This document shows, piece by piece, positions 26,069 to 35,496 of a stretch of 64,000 nucleotides of DNA. The stretch is from Leptospiraceae bacterium. Its GTDB lineage: Bacteria > Spirochaetota > Leptospiria > Leptospirales > Leptospiraceae. The stretch is taken from NCBI GenBank assembly GCA_022402465.1, contig JAKRSH010000043.1:248001-312000 (forward strand), read 5' to 3'. The notes under the pieces are model-generated. The model worked only from the letters and a program-made list of their open reading frames with translations. It had not been told where the DNA came from and did not search any database. Numbering within the stretch: the stretch's first letter is position 1; each line of letters starts with the position of its first letter. The position numbers and the translations under genes were made by a program.

Positions 26069-27052
26069 TTGTCTACAAAATTTGATTTTTCATTCCTCAC
26101 TAGTCCACTTCAATGGACATATCCAAGAATTCGGATACTTAGGGAATTGTTTCAAATTGCGCAAGGAAAGAATAAATTGACAGGTAGAGCCATTACATTA
26201 GGGAATTTTGACGGTGTTCATTTGGGACACATTGCACTTCTTCAGAAAACCCAGGCTATCGCTGAATCGAAATCACTCCGTTCTCTGGCTCTAAGCTACC
26301 ATCCTAACCCAGCTATAGTCCTTGGTAAGAAATCAGATTTTACCTATTTGCAGACCCTTGAATCCAGAATTCAACATATCCGTTCTTATGGAATCCAAGA
26401 AGTAGAAATTCTACCTTTTACCAAAGAACTTTCAGAAATGGAAGCAGAAGATTTTCTTAGAGAAATACTTCTCAAGAAATTCCAGGCGAAACACCTTATC
26501 ATAGGATACAACCATTGCTTTGGTAAAAATCGCAGAGGCAACTTTGACTTACTGCAATCCCTCTCCAAAGAATACGACTACCAAGTAAGCCAAGTGGAAC
26601 CTGTGTTTGCTGGTGAGTGGAAGATCTCTTCTTCCTTAATTCGTGACTTCCTGAAAAATGGGGACCTTGCCAACACAAATTTGTGTTTGGGGCGCAATTA
26701 CGAAATAACGGGGGAAGTGGTGGAAGGAAGAAAAGAAGGAAGAAAACTTGGATTCCCTACTGCTAATCTCAAGATTCCCCAAGATATAGTAATCCCTGGT
26801 TTAGCGGTGTATGCATGCTTAGCAAATGGAAGACCATCTATGACCAATGTGGGAACCAAACCCACATTTGGTGACAATACTATCACCATCGAAACTCATA
26901 TCCTGGATTTTGATGAGGACCTCTATGGCAAAAGCATCCAACTTGAATTCATAGAGAAGGTTCGCGAGGTTACTAAATTCCCAAGCCTAGAAGCTCTCAT
27001 GGATCAACTTAAAAAAGATGAGCAGATCACTAGAAAAATCCTTTCTAGTTAA
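26069..27052 (+). CDS. ribF: Bifunctional riboflavin kinase / FAD synthetase
   Basis: RibF converts riboflavin to FMN and then FAD. The N-terminal FAD synthetase domain has the nucleotidyltransferase motif LGNFDGVHLGH (about 44-54) and YNHCFGKNRRGN near 150. The SSSLIRDFL segment links to the C-terminal riboflavin kinase domain, which has GRKLGFPTANL and TNVGTKPTFGDN with IETHILDF. Length (327 aa) is normal. The N-terminus is unclear: no ATG precedes the first conserved strand, so the TTG at 26069 is used. A TTG at 26177 has a better AAGGAAAG but would remove the first structural elements. No FMN riboswitch fits in the 31-bp upstream gap. Confidence 0.92.
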   Translation: MSTKFDFSFLTSPLQWTYPRIRILRELFQIAQGKNKLTGRAITLGNFDGVHLGHIALLQKTQAIAESKSLRSLALSYHPNPAIVLGKKSDFTYLQTLESRIQHIRSYGIQEVEILPFTKELSEMEAEDFLREILLKKFQAKHLIIGYNHCFGKNRRGNFDLLQSLSKEYDYQVSQVEPVFAGEWKISSSLIRDFLKNGDLANTNLCLGRNYEITGEVVEGRKEGRKLGFPTANLKIPQDIVIPGLAVYACLANGRPSMTNVGTKPTFGDNTITIETHILDFDEDLYGKSIQLEFIEKVREVTKFPSLEALMDQLKKDEQITRKILSS

Positions 27053-28017
27053 ATGGCTACTGCTTCTAACTTCTCAATGATTTTATCCAAATAAGGTTTC
27101 AATCCGTCCAGAAGTTCTGGCAATTCGTATTCGATCAAATCCCCAGCTTCAACCAAATCATTTCTCTCTAAACCCATTGCGATTTGGGAAAGACATTCAT
27201 TCAAGCTTTGGTTGTAAGATGCGAGATCGCTCTCTCCTACAACTATCTTTTCTAATTCTAATTTTGGATAAGAATTTCTAAGTGAGATCAAAGCAGTAAG
27301 TAAGGTATTCATTTTTCCTATACTCTCTGTTAGTATTGATGAGGCAATTTGATCTTTACCTGATTGGAAACTCTCATTGATCTTTACAAATTCATTTTTG
27401 ATAGAATCCAAATTCTCTGAATATTGTTTCACAATTTCTAATAATTTATCATTGTCCAAATCCAAGATCGCAGTTCGATTGCGAAGATCTAAGATGAAGA
27501 GTTTGAGGTCTCTTAAGTCTTCTAGAAACACTTCAATTGCTTCTACGGATTCAAGATGGGAAACAGTTTTATGCAAATGCTCTAGAATCTCTTGAACATT
27601 TTTTCCCTTGCCCATGGGTCGAATGGAATCTAGATTGAGTTTGAGTAATTTCTTAGCTGAGGTAATGATAGAGTCAACCCAGATGATTCCTTCTGAAAGA
27701 TCATTGGATTCTTTTTCCGTCAGGCTATCTCTTCCAATCAAAGTTGAACCAATTGTATCTACATAACGATCTAATTCTTCTAAGCCAGATACAAGGACAT
27801 CCAACTCTTCCCCTATGATAAAATCAATTCTCTGGATTTTCACAAAATCCACTTCTTCCATTTTCTCAAGATCATAGTCGACTCCATCAACAAAGCAGGA
27901 GACTACGTATTTATGATTTGCTTCTACCCAATGATTTACACCTTTTACAATGTCGCCTATCGTTTTTTCGGTTTCTAAATTCACATCCAACTTATGGTTG
28001 TTAACAAATATTTCCAT
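27049..28017 (-). CDS. Helical protein of unknown function linked to fliD
   Basis: I do not recognise this 322-residue protein. It has no signal peptide or membrane span, so it is probably cytoplasmic. The first about 75 residues contain beta strands with a VDGVDYDLEKMEEVDFVKI section and may be a small separate domain; the rest is predicted to be long, acidic helices rich in Leu, Glu, Asp and Lys (for instance around 150-260), consistent with a coiled-coil bundle. It starts 5 bases after the fliD stop, so it is very likely cotranscribed. In many bacteria the flagellin chaperone gene fliS occupies this place; this protein is far too long to be FliS but might bind FliD or flagellar filament proteins. 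Confidence 0.55.
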   Translation of the reverse strand: MEIFVNNHKLDVNLETEKTIGDIVKGVNHWVEANHKYVVSCFVDGVDYDLEKMEEVDFVKIQRIDFIIGEELDVLVSGLEELDRYVDTIGSTLIGRDSLTEKESNDLSEGIIWVDSIITSAKKLLKLNLDSIRPMGKGKNVQEILEHLHKTVSHLESVEAIEVFLEDLRDLKLFILDLRNRTAILDLDNDKLLEIVKQYSENLDSIKNEFVKINESFQSGKDQIASSILTESIGKMNTLLTALISLRNSYPKLELEKIVVGESDLASYNQSLNECLSQIAMGLERNDLVEAGDLIEYELPELLDGLKPYLDKIIEKLEAVAI

Positions 28018-28022
28018 TCTCT

Positions 28023-29948
28023 TTATTCTCCTCTTTGGGCTCCACGTAAATTGTTTTGTAGGTAATTACCAACTGATTTGTTCTTACCTACTCCTTGTTC
28101 CATATACAAAAATCTTTGCTTCAACTTGGACTCATAAGCAAGCATATGAGTCTCATGGTTCTTAATCTTCTTCTTATTATCGGAGATATTATCTTCTAAT
28201 AGCTTAATCTTACTATTCACTATACCACCAGTGAATTGAGTATAAGGCTTCATATGCTCTAATATTCTATAACCAACACCTTCATCTGTAATTGCATCTT
28301 GGTTGATATCTGTTGCAAAAAGTTCTTTCACAGCTTCCGGATTTTCATTCAAAGCCTTAGTAAGCATCTCTTCATCAATTTGAAGAATACCTTCTTGGAT
28401 CTTCTCCCAACTAGATCCAATTTGCCCAGTTGAGATTCCTATCTCTGCAAGGGTTCTAAATCCTGTCTCTTTACGATTTGGATAAGCTCCACTAATAATC
28501 GTTTTGAGACCAGATGATAATCTTAGAACAGCATTATCGCCAGCAAGAAGACCTGTCTTTTCTTTTGCCTTGAAATAGTCCTTAGAAATATCAGCTGCTC
28601 TGTCTTGGTCGGAGGTAAAATCCTTATCAGCGAGCTTACCATCTCTGTCAACTGCTGTTGCTTCTTTTGCAAAGGTCATTAAATTATTATAGGAAAGAAC
28701 AAATTCTTTAATAAGGTCTTGCCCTTTTTCAGTTTCTGGCTTAATATCAAAAGTAATAGGACCTTCTGTCACCTTATGAAAGTTAAGAGAAACAGATTCA
28801 AGGATATCATTCAGATTTTCATTTTTATCTCTGGTAATCTCCACACCATCTATCTTGAATTTAGCATCTTTGGATTCAGCGATTACATTTGCAGGAGCTG
28901 CTCCCTTCCATTCTGGGACAGAAACCAATTCTACTTGAGAGATGGAAAGATCTGCATCATTTGCATTTAAAATAACAATTTTAATAATATCTTTTCCAAT
29001 CAATTCATCTGACTTCCAAGTATAACCTTCGTCCGATGGATAGAGAGAGGAAGATTTGTATCTTTCTTCTTCCCCAACTTTAATATAAACTCCTACATCT
29101 AGTCTTGGAACAGTCGTTTCAGATTGAACTTGAAATCTAAGGTAATCATTTTCTTTTACCTTTGTTGTTGAAATAGGAAAACTATATGCAGTATCAGATT
29201 TTAATTTTACACCTGATTCCAAGATAACAGGTTTCCAATCCGGTTGCAAATTGTTCTCATATTTTTCTGATTGGAAAGCGGATGCTGAGAGGATACCCAA
29301 GGTTAAGGTACTTGTACTTGGTTCGGGTGGAGCAGTGTATTCACCTACGAGTCCTGCAGCAAATAGTATACCATTTGGATCCATAAACTTCAATTCAGAT
29401 TTTTTACCAGATTTAACGGATGTTAAACTCAGAATGCCCTCTTCGGGAGTAACCTTTACTAGATGAGTATTGGCGATAGTCGCAGCTGAATTCTTCAGTA
29501 GATTATTCAACTCAGATAGATTCCCACCTGGGAATTCCAATTCAATTTTTTCTTTACCAGATACTATAGAAAATTTGCCCGATGGAAGCTTGGTTTCTAG
29601 GTCGACCTTATTGCCACTTATTTGGTGTTTTGCGGCGAGTTCAATAATTTCAATTGATTTCTTCCCTGCCTTAGCGCCTCGGGTAGCTTCCCCACTTAGC
29701 ACGCCTTCAACAGAAGGAATGATTTTTTTTGTGGCTAGGGGAGTGGTAAAACTTGTGAGATTTCGTGTTTTGAGCTGGAAATCATTGGATCTGAGTTTCA
29801 TCTCATTCCAAACCTCAATCTGAGCCCTGGTGTATAGGTTCTCGGTTTCCCATCGTTTTATTGGCTTTTTTTCTAATTCGACTAATTGTTTAACGATCGA
29901 ATTTGTATCTTGGCCTGAAGCCATCCCTGGCATTGTAAAAGCTGGCAT
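28023..29948 (-). CDS. fliD: Flagellar filament cap protein FliD (hook-associated protein 2)
   Basis: FliD caps the growing filament and folds incoming flagellin; in spirochetes the filament lies in the periplasm. The 641-residue product opens with the FliD_N pattern: GMASGQDTNSIVKQLVELEKK and the following VWNEMKLRSNDFQ heptad helix. The C-terminal domain has FVLSYNNLMTFAKEA, then DNAVLRLSSGLKTIISG and the GISTGQIGSSWEKIQEGILQID stretch, and ends in a coiled coil (MLAYESKLKQRFLYME). A central segment of about 200 residues is variable, as usual for FliD. The ribosome binding site is doubled: AAAAGGAGAA occurs at 29953-29962 and again at 29968-29977 on the minus strand. No sigma28 site was convincing. 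Confidence 0.92.
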   Translation of the reverse strand: MPAFTMPGMASGQDTNSIVKQLVELEKKPIKRWETENLYTRAQIEVWNEMKLRSNDFQLKTRNLTSFTTPLATKKIIPSVEGVLSGEATRGAKAGKKSIEIIELAAKHQISGNKVDLETKLPSGKFSIVSGKEKIELEFPGGNLSELNNLLKNSAATIANTHLVKVTPEEGILSLTSVKSGKKSELKFMDPNGILFAAGLVGEYTAPPEPSTSTLTLGILSASAFQSEKYENNLQPDWKPVILESGVKLKSDTAYSFPISTTKVKENDYLRFQVQSETTVPRLDVGVYIKVGEEERYKSSSLYPSDEGYTWKSDELIGKDIIKIVILNANDADLSISQVELVSVPEWKGAAPANVIAESKDAKFKIDGVEITRDKNENLNDILESVSLNFHKVTEGPITFDIKPETEKGQDLIKEFVLSYNNLMTFAKEATAVDRDGKLADKDFTSDQDRAADISKDYFKAKEKTGLLAGDNAVLRLSSGLKTIISGAYPNRKETGFRTLAEIGISTGQIGSSWEKIQEGILQIDEEMLTKALNENPEAVKELFATDINQDAITDEGVGYRILEHMKPYTQFTGGIVNSKIKLLEDNISDNKKKIKNHETHMLAYESKLKQRFLYMEQGVGKNKSVGNYLQNNLRGAQRGE

Positions 29949-30045
29949 ACCGTTCTCCTTTTTAGTTTTCTCCTTTTAATCTTCGTCGAGTCTAGAAAAA
30001 ATATTAGGGATTTACAGGTTTTTTTTGACCTTAAAACTAGTAAAC

Positions 30046-32106
30046 ATGAGTACGATTGACTTGTCCAACCCGGAAATTTTCTTTGATAGAGAGCTTTCTT
30101 GGGTTGATTTTAACTTTAGAGTGCTAGAAGAAGCACAGAGCGAAACGAATCCCATCCTAGAAAGACTGAAATTTCTTTGCATAACCGAATCCAACTTGGA
30201 TGAATTCTTCATGGTTAGGGTTGCAGGCTTATTGAACATCCAAAGTTCTGGAGCCGAAGAAAGATCCTTAAACGGATTAAGCACAACAGAAATCATCATG
30301 TCACTTTCTAAGAAAGTCTCTGATTTTGTTTTTGCTCAATACAAAACCTTAACAGAACTCATCAAATTACTTAAACTAGAAAACATCAATATAATTCAGA
30401 ATCCAGATGAATTGAGCCAAGATGAAATCAAAATTATAAAGGAATATTATAAGAAAGATGTTTCTTCCATTCTGACTCCGCTTGCCATTGATACCTCTCA
30501 CCCCTTTCCTCATATCTTAAATCGTACATTAAATCTAGCGATTATTCTAAATTCGAATGATGACAAAAGCAAGAATGATCTTTTTGCCATCGTTCAAGTA
30601 CCTTCTGTACTCCCAAGATTTCTCAAGCTACCAGACCAAGGTGAGGAAAAGAGATTCTTCCCATTAGAAGAGATCATTAAACTTCACTTAGGCGATCTTT
30701 TCTATGGAATGAAAGTAAGAGAGATCCATCCATTTCGTATCATACGAGATGCAGATATTGCAATCAACGAAGAAGAAAATGCCAGTGATCTAATCTCAGT
30801 TATGAAGACTGAACTCAAGAATAGAATGTGGGGTGATGCTATTCGTCTAGATGTAATGACTGGTTCTGGTAGAATTCGAGAATTACTAAAGGGACTTCTT
30901 GGAATTGAAGAACACCAACTCTATGAAGTGGATGGACTCTTGAATCTTGGAGATCTTATGTATTTTTATGGGATAGAAAAGGCATCTACCTCCCACTTGA
31001 AATTTACTTTTCCTACCGCCAAACCAGGTTTTTATGGCAAAAGTTTAGACAACATTTTCCAAAATATACGTAAGAGTGATAAACTTCTCCATCACCCTTA
31101 CGAAAGTTTCAAATCAATCGAAGATATGCTTAAGAAAGCAAGTGGAGATTCGAAAGTACTTGCTATTAAGATGACCCTGTACAGAACCAGCGGAGACAGC
31201 CCTATCATACAATATCTTTCTGAGGCGGCAGAAAATGGAAAGCAAGTTACAGTTCTCGTAGAGCTCAAGGCACGCTTTGATGAAGAGAGAAATATCCGTT
31301 GGGCAAAGAAGCTAGAAGACTCTGGCGTTCATGTCGTCTATGGGATAGTTGGCTTGAAGATACATTGTAAGATGCTACTGATCGTTAGAAAGGAAGATGA
31401 TATCCTCAATCGATACGCTCACTTAGGAACGGGCAATTACAATTCTACTACAGCTAGATTCTATACTGACCTTAGCCTCTTCACTAATAATATCGAAATC
31501 ACAGAAGATGTAGCTCTTCTATTCAATGTTATAACCTCCAATGCTAAGATGCCAAAGATGAACAAAATTTTTGCAGCACCAGTTTATCTCAAAGAAACCT
31601 TCTTGGAACTAATCAATGAGGAAATAAATTTCGCTAAGAAAGGCAAACCATCTTTTATTATGTTCAAGATGAACTCTTTAGTAGATCCAGATGTCATTAT
31701 AGCACTTTACAAAGCAAGCCAAGCAGGTGTGCGAATTGATCTTATCATTAGAGGAATCTGCTGCCTTAAGCCTGGGATTCCAGGAATCTCGGAAAACATC
31801 AATGTTCGTTCCATTATAGGTAGATACCTTGAGCATTCTAGAATATACTACTTCTCGAATGGTGGAAATCCTAAATATTTTCTCGCTTCTGCAGACTGTA
31901 TGCCAAGAAATTTTCTTCGTCGAATCGAAGTTATGTTCCCCATTCTTGATGATAAGAACAAAGATAAAATCCAGAAGATCATCAACCTTCAATTGAAAGA
32001 TAACACATCAGCGAGAGTCTTGCAATCGGATGGATCCTATATTCGATTGTATCCACCCAAAGGTAAGCAAGCAATCAATGCTCAAGTTGATATGGTAAAT
32101 CTTTAA
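30046..32106 (+). CDS. ppk1: Polyphosphate kinase 1
   Basis: PPK1 reversibly polymerises the gamma-phosphate of ATP into inorganic polyphosphate. The 686-residue product has the N-terminal domain opening FFDRELSWVDFNFRVLEEA, then LKFLCITESNLDEFFMVRV, and PHILNRTLNLAI. The two phospholipase-D-like catalytic halves carry the HCK motif (GLKIHCKMLLI), equivalent to the autophosphorylated histidine, and the second histidine in RYLEHSRIYYFSNGG followed by SADCMPRNFLRRIEV. The start at ATG 30046 is preferred to an in-frame TTG at 30025, which lacks support. There is no clear ribosome binding site; TAAAACTAGT lies five bases upstream. The gene is divergent from fliD. Confidence 0.95.
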   Translation: MSTIDLSNPEIFFDRELSWVDFNFRVLEEAQSETNPILERLKFLCITESNLDEFFMVRVAGLLNIQSSGAEERSLNGLSTTEIIMSLSKKVSDFVFAQYKTLTELIKLLKLENINIIQNPDELSQDEIKIIKEYYKKDVSSILTPLAIDTSHPFPHILNRTLNLAIILNSNDDKSKNDLFAIVQVPSVLPRFLKLPDQGEEKRFFPLEEIIKLHLGDLFYGMKVREIHPFRIIRDADIAINEEENASDLISVMKTELKNRMWGDAIRLDVMTGSGRIRELLKGLLGIEEHQLYEVDGLLNLGDLMYFYGIEKASTSHLKFTFPTAKPGFYGKSLDNIFQNIRKSDKLLHHPYESFKSIEDMLKKASGDSKVLAIKMTLYRTSGDSPIIQYLSEAAENGKQVTVLVELKARFDEERNIRWAKKLEDSGVHVVYGIVGLKIHCKMLLIVRKEDDILNRYAHLGTGNYNSTTARFYTDLSLFTNNIEITEDVALLFNVITSNAKMPKMNKIFAAPVYLKETFLELINEEINFAKKGKPSFIMFKMNSLVDPDVIIALYKASQAGVRIDLIIRGICCLKPGIPGISENINVRSIIGRYLEHSRIYYFSNGGNPKYFLASADCMPRNFLRRIEVMFPILDDKNKDKIQKIINLQLKDNTSARVLQSDGSYIRLYPPKGKQAINAQVDMVNL

Positions 32107-32147
32107 GCTTATTAAAATATTAAACGAATAAACAGGAATACCATTTT

Positions 32148-33560
32148 ATGAATTTCGAAACCACCAAGAAAGAGCTATCAGCCAAAATCGGAGAATCAAA
32201 GGTCATATGGAAAGAAGATGGAAAGATGGATGAGGCGACCTTCGATTCATTTGGTTTGGATAGAACCAAAACTTACAAACCTGAATATAAGATTTTAGTC
32301 TTTCCTGAAACAACAGAAGATGTGGCAGCCATCATTGAATATGCTAATTTCAATAAAATTCCTGTTGTCCCATCAGGTGGTCGAACTGGTTATGCTGGGG
32401 GAGCAGTTGCCAAAAATTCAGAAATAGTAATCTCATTGAACAAAATGAACAAAGTCATTGAAGCGGATCCATTTCTTGGCTCTATTACAGTGCAAGCTGG
32501 TATGGTTACCAAGAATCTGCATAAGGAAGCAGAAGAAAGAGGATTCTACTACCCTGTAGATTTCGCTGCGACTGGGTCTTCCCATATAGGTGGAAATATA
32601 GCTACCAATGCAGGTGGCGTACGTGTTGTCCGATATGGCCTTGTTCGAGACTGGGTCTTGGGTCTAACTGTCGTTACTGGCAAGGGCGAAATCCTAAGAT
32701 TCAACGGTGAGATATTGAAGAACAATACAGGCTATGATCTCAAGCATTTGTTTATTGGCTCAGAAGGAACCTTGGGAATTATTACAGAATGTACTCTTAA
32801 GCTTACAGCTTCTCCCAAGGATATTCGAGTCATCCTTGTTGCAGTTCCAGATTTTAAATCCATATTAGAAATTTTCAAGAAAACACATGAGTCTCCCCTT
32901 CCTCTGCTTGCATTTGAATTCTTTACAGAATTCTGTCTTGAGAAAGTAAAGGAACACCTAGGTGTCCCTTCTCCCTTTTCTTCACCATCGCCTTACTATG
33001 TATTGATGGAATATGAGGTTAGCGGTGAGAATGATGAAGAAAAATTATTTTCAATTCTAGAAACAATTACCAATGAAGAATACATTACCGACGGGAGTAT
33101 TGCTCAGAACTCAAGACAGAATGAAACCTTCTGGAAATACAGAGAAGGAATTTCGGAAAGCCTATCTCTTCATAATACAGTACATAAAAATGATATCTCT
33201 CTTCCGCTTCGCAATATGGAAGCCTTCATCCAAGAAATGGAAAGTCTATTGAATGGCAAATACCCTGGCTTTCAGATTGCTCTCTTTGGACACGTAGGAG
33301 ATGGAAATCTTCATCTGAATATTCTAATGCCTGAGGGAATGGATAAGGAAACATTTTTTATTAAATGCAAATCAGTAGATCCAGATATGTTTGAACTTAT
33401 TCAGAAATACCATGGCTCCATTTCCGCCGAACATGGAATAGGTTTACTAAAGAAAGACTTTCTTGGATTCTCTAGATCTCAATCAGAGATTGATTCCATG
33501 AAGGCTATCAAGGCTATATTTGATCCAAATGGAATCTTGAATCCTGGCAAATTATTTTGA
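32148..33560 (+). CDS. GlcD-type FAD-linked oxidase (D-2-hydroxyacid dehydrogenase family)
   Basis: A 470-residue flavoenzyme of the vanillyl-alcohol-oxidase fold. The FAD-binding half has VVPSGGRTGYAGGAV (about 80-94), TNAGGVRVVRYG, and GSEGTLGIITECTLKL. The C-terminal half has FGHVGDGNLHLNI and SAEHGIGLLKK, the substrate and metal-binding signatures shared by D-lactate dehydrogenase, glycolate oxidase subunit GlcD and D-2-hydroxyglutarate dehydrogenase. It oxidises a D-2-hydroxy acid to the keto acid; which one cannot be decided by motif. No iron-sulfur subunit (GlcF) gene is adjacent, so it probably works alone. It follows ppk1 by 41 bases on the same strand with AGGAA eleven bases before the ATG. 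Confidence 0.88.
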   Translation: MNFETTKKELSAKIGESKVIWKEDGKMDEATFDSFGLDRTKTYKPEYKILVFPETTEDVAAIIEYANFNKIPVVPSGGRTGYAGGAVAKNSEIVISLNKMNKVIEADPFLGSITVQAGMVTKNLHKEAEERGFYYPVDFAATGSSHIGGNIATNAGGVRVVRYGLVRDWVLGLTVVTGKGEILRFNGEILKNNTGYDLKHLFIGSEGTLGIITECTLKLTASPKDIRVILVAVPDFKSILEIFKKTHESPLPLLAFEFFTEFCLEKVKEHLGVPSPFSSPSPYYVLMEYEVSGENDEEKLFSILETITNEEYITDGSIAQNSRQNETFWKYREGISESLSLHNTVHKNDISLPLRNMEAFIQEMESLLNGKYPGFQIALFGHVGDGNLHLNILMPEGMDKETFFIKCKSVDPDMFELIQKYHGSISAEHGIGLLKKDFLGFSRSQSEIDSMKAIKAIFDPNGILNPGKLF

Positions 33561-33566
33561 ACCTAA

Positions 33567-33633
33567 ATCTATCTAGCATAGCTACTTTCCATACCTCAAT
33601 TGGTACTTAGCTACTAAAGCTCACTAGATAGAT
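33567..33633. repeat. Inverted repeat after the FAD oxidase gene
   Basis: ATCTATCTAG (33567-33576) and CTAGATAGAT (33624-33633) are perfectly complementary 10-mers flanking a 47-base spacer that also carries two TAGCTACT direct repeats. It lies in the 148-bp convergent gap 33561-33708 just after the oxidase stop and could act as a transcription end signal. It lacks a clear T-run on the plus strand. Confidence 0.3.
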
Positions 33634-33708
33634 AAGTCATAGTTTGAAAGAGTCAAAGATAGATGATTTAAATATTCAAATATTAAATAAGTTAGTTTTG
33701 TTGGAACA

Positions 33709-34167
33709 TTACTTTTTCTTACGAATCTCTTGGTCCAGTCCAGCTAAACTCATTGGGACCTTGATTTCTCTCTTGCGGTAGTTCTTCTTGTAGGACTTTT
33801 TGTAGAGATCATGACAGGACTTACAAGAATTCTCTGGCATATCTTTGGCCAAAGATTCATCCACTATTTTCTGCCAATCTTCCTTCTCTGCTTCAATGGC
33901 AAGGGAAGGAACTTCTTTCAGAATTCTGGTAAGATAGGATTTATCTCCTGTCTTCTTAAAATACTTCATAGCTGGTTTTGTATAGTCTTCCATAAAATCA
34001 TGCAGGTTGGTGACTTCCATCTCAGATTTGTTAGATGGTTTTGACTTTTCAGAGGATGGATTCTTTGATTTTTGTTGACTAGTTGCAGTATCTTCCTTAG
34101 ATTTTCCTTGGGCAAAGAGAGCAAGGGATAGAGTGAGAAGCGCGGTTGCAAAATACTTTTGTTTCAT
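33709..34167 (-). CDS. Small exported monoheme c-type cytochrome-like protein
   Basis: A 152-residue protein with a signal peptide (FATALLTLSLALFAQG), a Lys/Ser-rich linker (about 22-50), and a helical domain ending in the heme-binding motif CKSCH (C115, C118, H119), followed by a basic KKSYKKNYRKRE tail. A CxxCH close to the C-terminus of a helical domain is the arrangement of cytochrome c'-type proteins, although this one is short. It would carry one covalent heme in the periplasm. The ATG at 34167 has AGAGGAA upstream and gives the signal peptide; the longer frame to 34236 is rejected. It needs cytochrome c maturation proteins, one candidate of which is the CcmH-like gene at 22598. Confidence 0.72.
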   Translation of the reverse strand: MKQKYFATALLTLSLALFAQGKSKEDTATSQQKSKNPSSEKSKPSNKSEMEVTNLHDFMEDYTKPAMKYFKKTGDKSYLTRILKEVPSLAIEAEKEDWQKIVDESLAKDMPENSCKSCHDLYKKSYKKNYRKREIKVPMSLAGLDQEIRKKK

Positions 34168-34244
34168 AAATTCCTCTTCTTTTAGACGTATTTGAATAGA
34201 TATAACTTCATTAGTTTCGTTTCGTTTAGAATTCATTCATTAGA

Positions 34245-35108
34245 TTAGATTCCTACTTTTTCAAGAGAACTCATATTCACTCTACCAGAATATTCATCTG
34301 TAAAGTCACCCAGCATCTGGACAAAATGCCCACTAAAACCAACTTTGATTCTAGTCTCAGGATAGAACATATAAGCCTTGGCACGTCTAGGAGTAAAAGG
34401 ATATTCAAGCAGAGAACGAAAATAACTCCAATCATCCAAGCCTTCTGGAAGATAGTGCTTGAAGACTGCAAGACCTCGCTTGACATGCTTGATCTCATCT
34501 TGGTAAACTTTTTCTATTAGCCCTGCTGTTACAAAATCACCATGGAATTCGAGAGCCTTCTTGTAGATTCTCGTATAATCTAGATTAGCTCCTTCAAAAG
34601 ACAGAGAAAGTATAGCAGTGAACTTCTCTAAGGTCTGCATCTTTTCAATCTGCTTCCAGAAAAGACGATTCAAGGGTTTATCTCCAAATTGAACGCCTAA
34701 CTCATTCATACGTGAATTGTACAATCGAAAATGATCTTGTTCTTCTTGCATGGACTTAAGAAATCCACGAATAATTCCTCTACCAGCATTAGGAAATTTC
34801 AATATACCCCAAGCAAATAATTCAATAGCCATTAATTCATGATTTGCAAAATGATGAAGACTGATACCTATGTTTCTAGGTTCATTCAAATGTTCTAAAC
34901 GGGGAATCTTAGATTTTGCATCTGACATGATGATGCCTTGCTCACGAGCAGGAATGTTACCTGCTAGAAAATGATTGGAGTCTTCTTCCTTGCTTTCTTC
35001 TTCTTCATTACTTAGATCCAAGTCTGCCCAGTCCGTGAATGGTAATAATTTATCTTTAAGATAGGGAGATCCCAAGATCATCTTGCAATAAGAATGTAAT
35101 CCTTTCAC
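34245..35108 (-). CDS. DUF455 family ferritin-like protein
   Basis: A 287-residue protein of the DUF455 family, which has a ferritin-like four-helix di-metal fold. The metal-ligand pattern is visible: HHFANHELMAIELFAW (first Glu and His), KSMQEEQDHFRLY (ExxxH-type pair), LSFEGANLDY and YQDEIKHVKRG (Glu and His pair). These would hold a di-iron centre, as in MiaE-like hydroxylases, but no reaction is known to me for this family. The C-terminal TPRRAKAYMFYPETRIKVGFS segment is the conserved tail. The start is GTG at 35106-35108; an ATG at 35082-35084 is an alternative. A short acidic insertion (NEEEESKEED) lies near residue 34. It is followed on the same strand, 77 bases on, by the cytochrome gene. 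Confidence 0.85.
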   Translation of the reverse strand: MKGLHSYCKMILGSPYLKDKLLPFTDWADLDLSNEEEESKEEDSNHFLAGNIPAREQGIIMSDAKSKIPRLEHLNEPRNIGISLHHFANHELMAIELFAWGILKFPNAGRGIIRGFLKSMQEEQDHFRLYNSRMNELGVQFGDKPLNRLFWKQIEKMQTLEKFTAILSLSFEGANLDYTRIYKKALEFHGDFVTAGLIEKVYQDEIKHVKRGLAVFKHYLPEGLDDWSYFRSLLEYPFTPRRAKAYMFYPETRIKVGFSGHFVQMLGDFTDEYSGRVNMSSLEKVGI

Positions 35109-35172
35109 TATGGATAGGATATTCGATTCAAGAAATTGATCTAGTTTTTTTTAATAAGGACAAAGTTCAAAA

Positions 35173-35496
35173 ATGAAATCCGATAAGCCAAACTTTTATG
35201 AAATTGTATACCAAATCACGAAATCTATTCCAAAAGGAAAAGTCACAAGCTATGGAAGAATAGCTGTACTCTCAGGAAATCCAAGAGCAGCACGAGCAGT
35301 GGGCTACGCACTGAATGCACTTAAGAAAGACAAGGAACAAGAAGTTCCTTGGCAAAGAGTCATCAATGCATCAGGAGCTATTAGCTTCAAATCGGATACA
35401 AGCAGAGCAATTCTCCAAAGGAAACTTCTCGAATCAGAAGGAATCGTTTTCCAAGAAAATGATAGAGTAGATTGGAAGTTGTTCGAGTGGCCTTAG
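35173..35496 (+). CDS. Alkyltransferase-like (ATL) DNA-lesion-binding protein
   Basis: A 107-residue MGMT-fold protein. It has the helix-turn-helix GKVTSYGRIAVLSGNPRAARAVGYAL, which binds the DNA minor groove and carries the arginine finger, and then VPWQRVINASG. In the active methyltransferase the loop reads PCHRV with the alkyl-accepting cysteine; here the cysteine is tryptophan (PWQRV), the hallmark of ATL proteins. They bind O6-alkylguanine without repairing it and hand it to nucleotide excision repair. No other DNA repair gene is next to it. Its TAG stop interlocks with the stop of the convergent DUF2892 gene. Confidence 0.92.
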   Translation: MKSDKPNFYEIVYQITKSIPKGKVTSYGRIAVLSGNPRAARAVGYALNALKKDKEQEVPWQRVINASGAISFKSDTSRAILQRKLLESEGIVFQENDRVDWKLFEWP

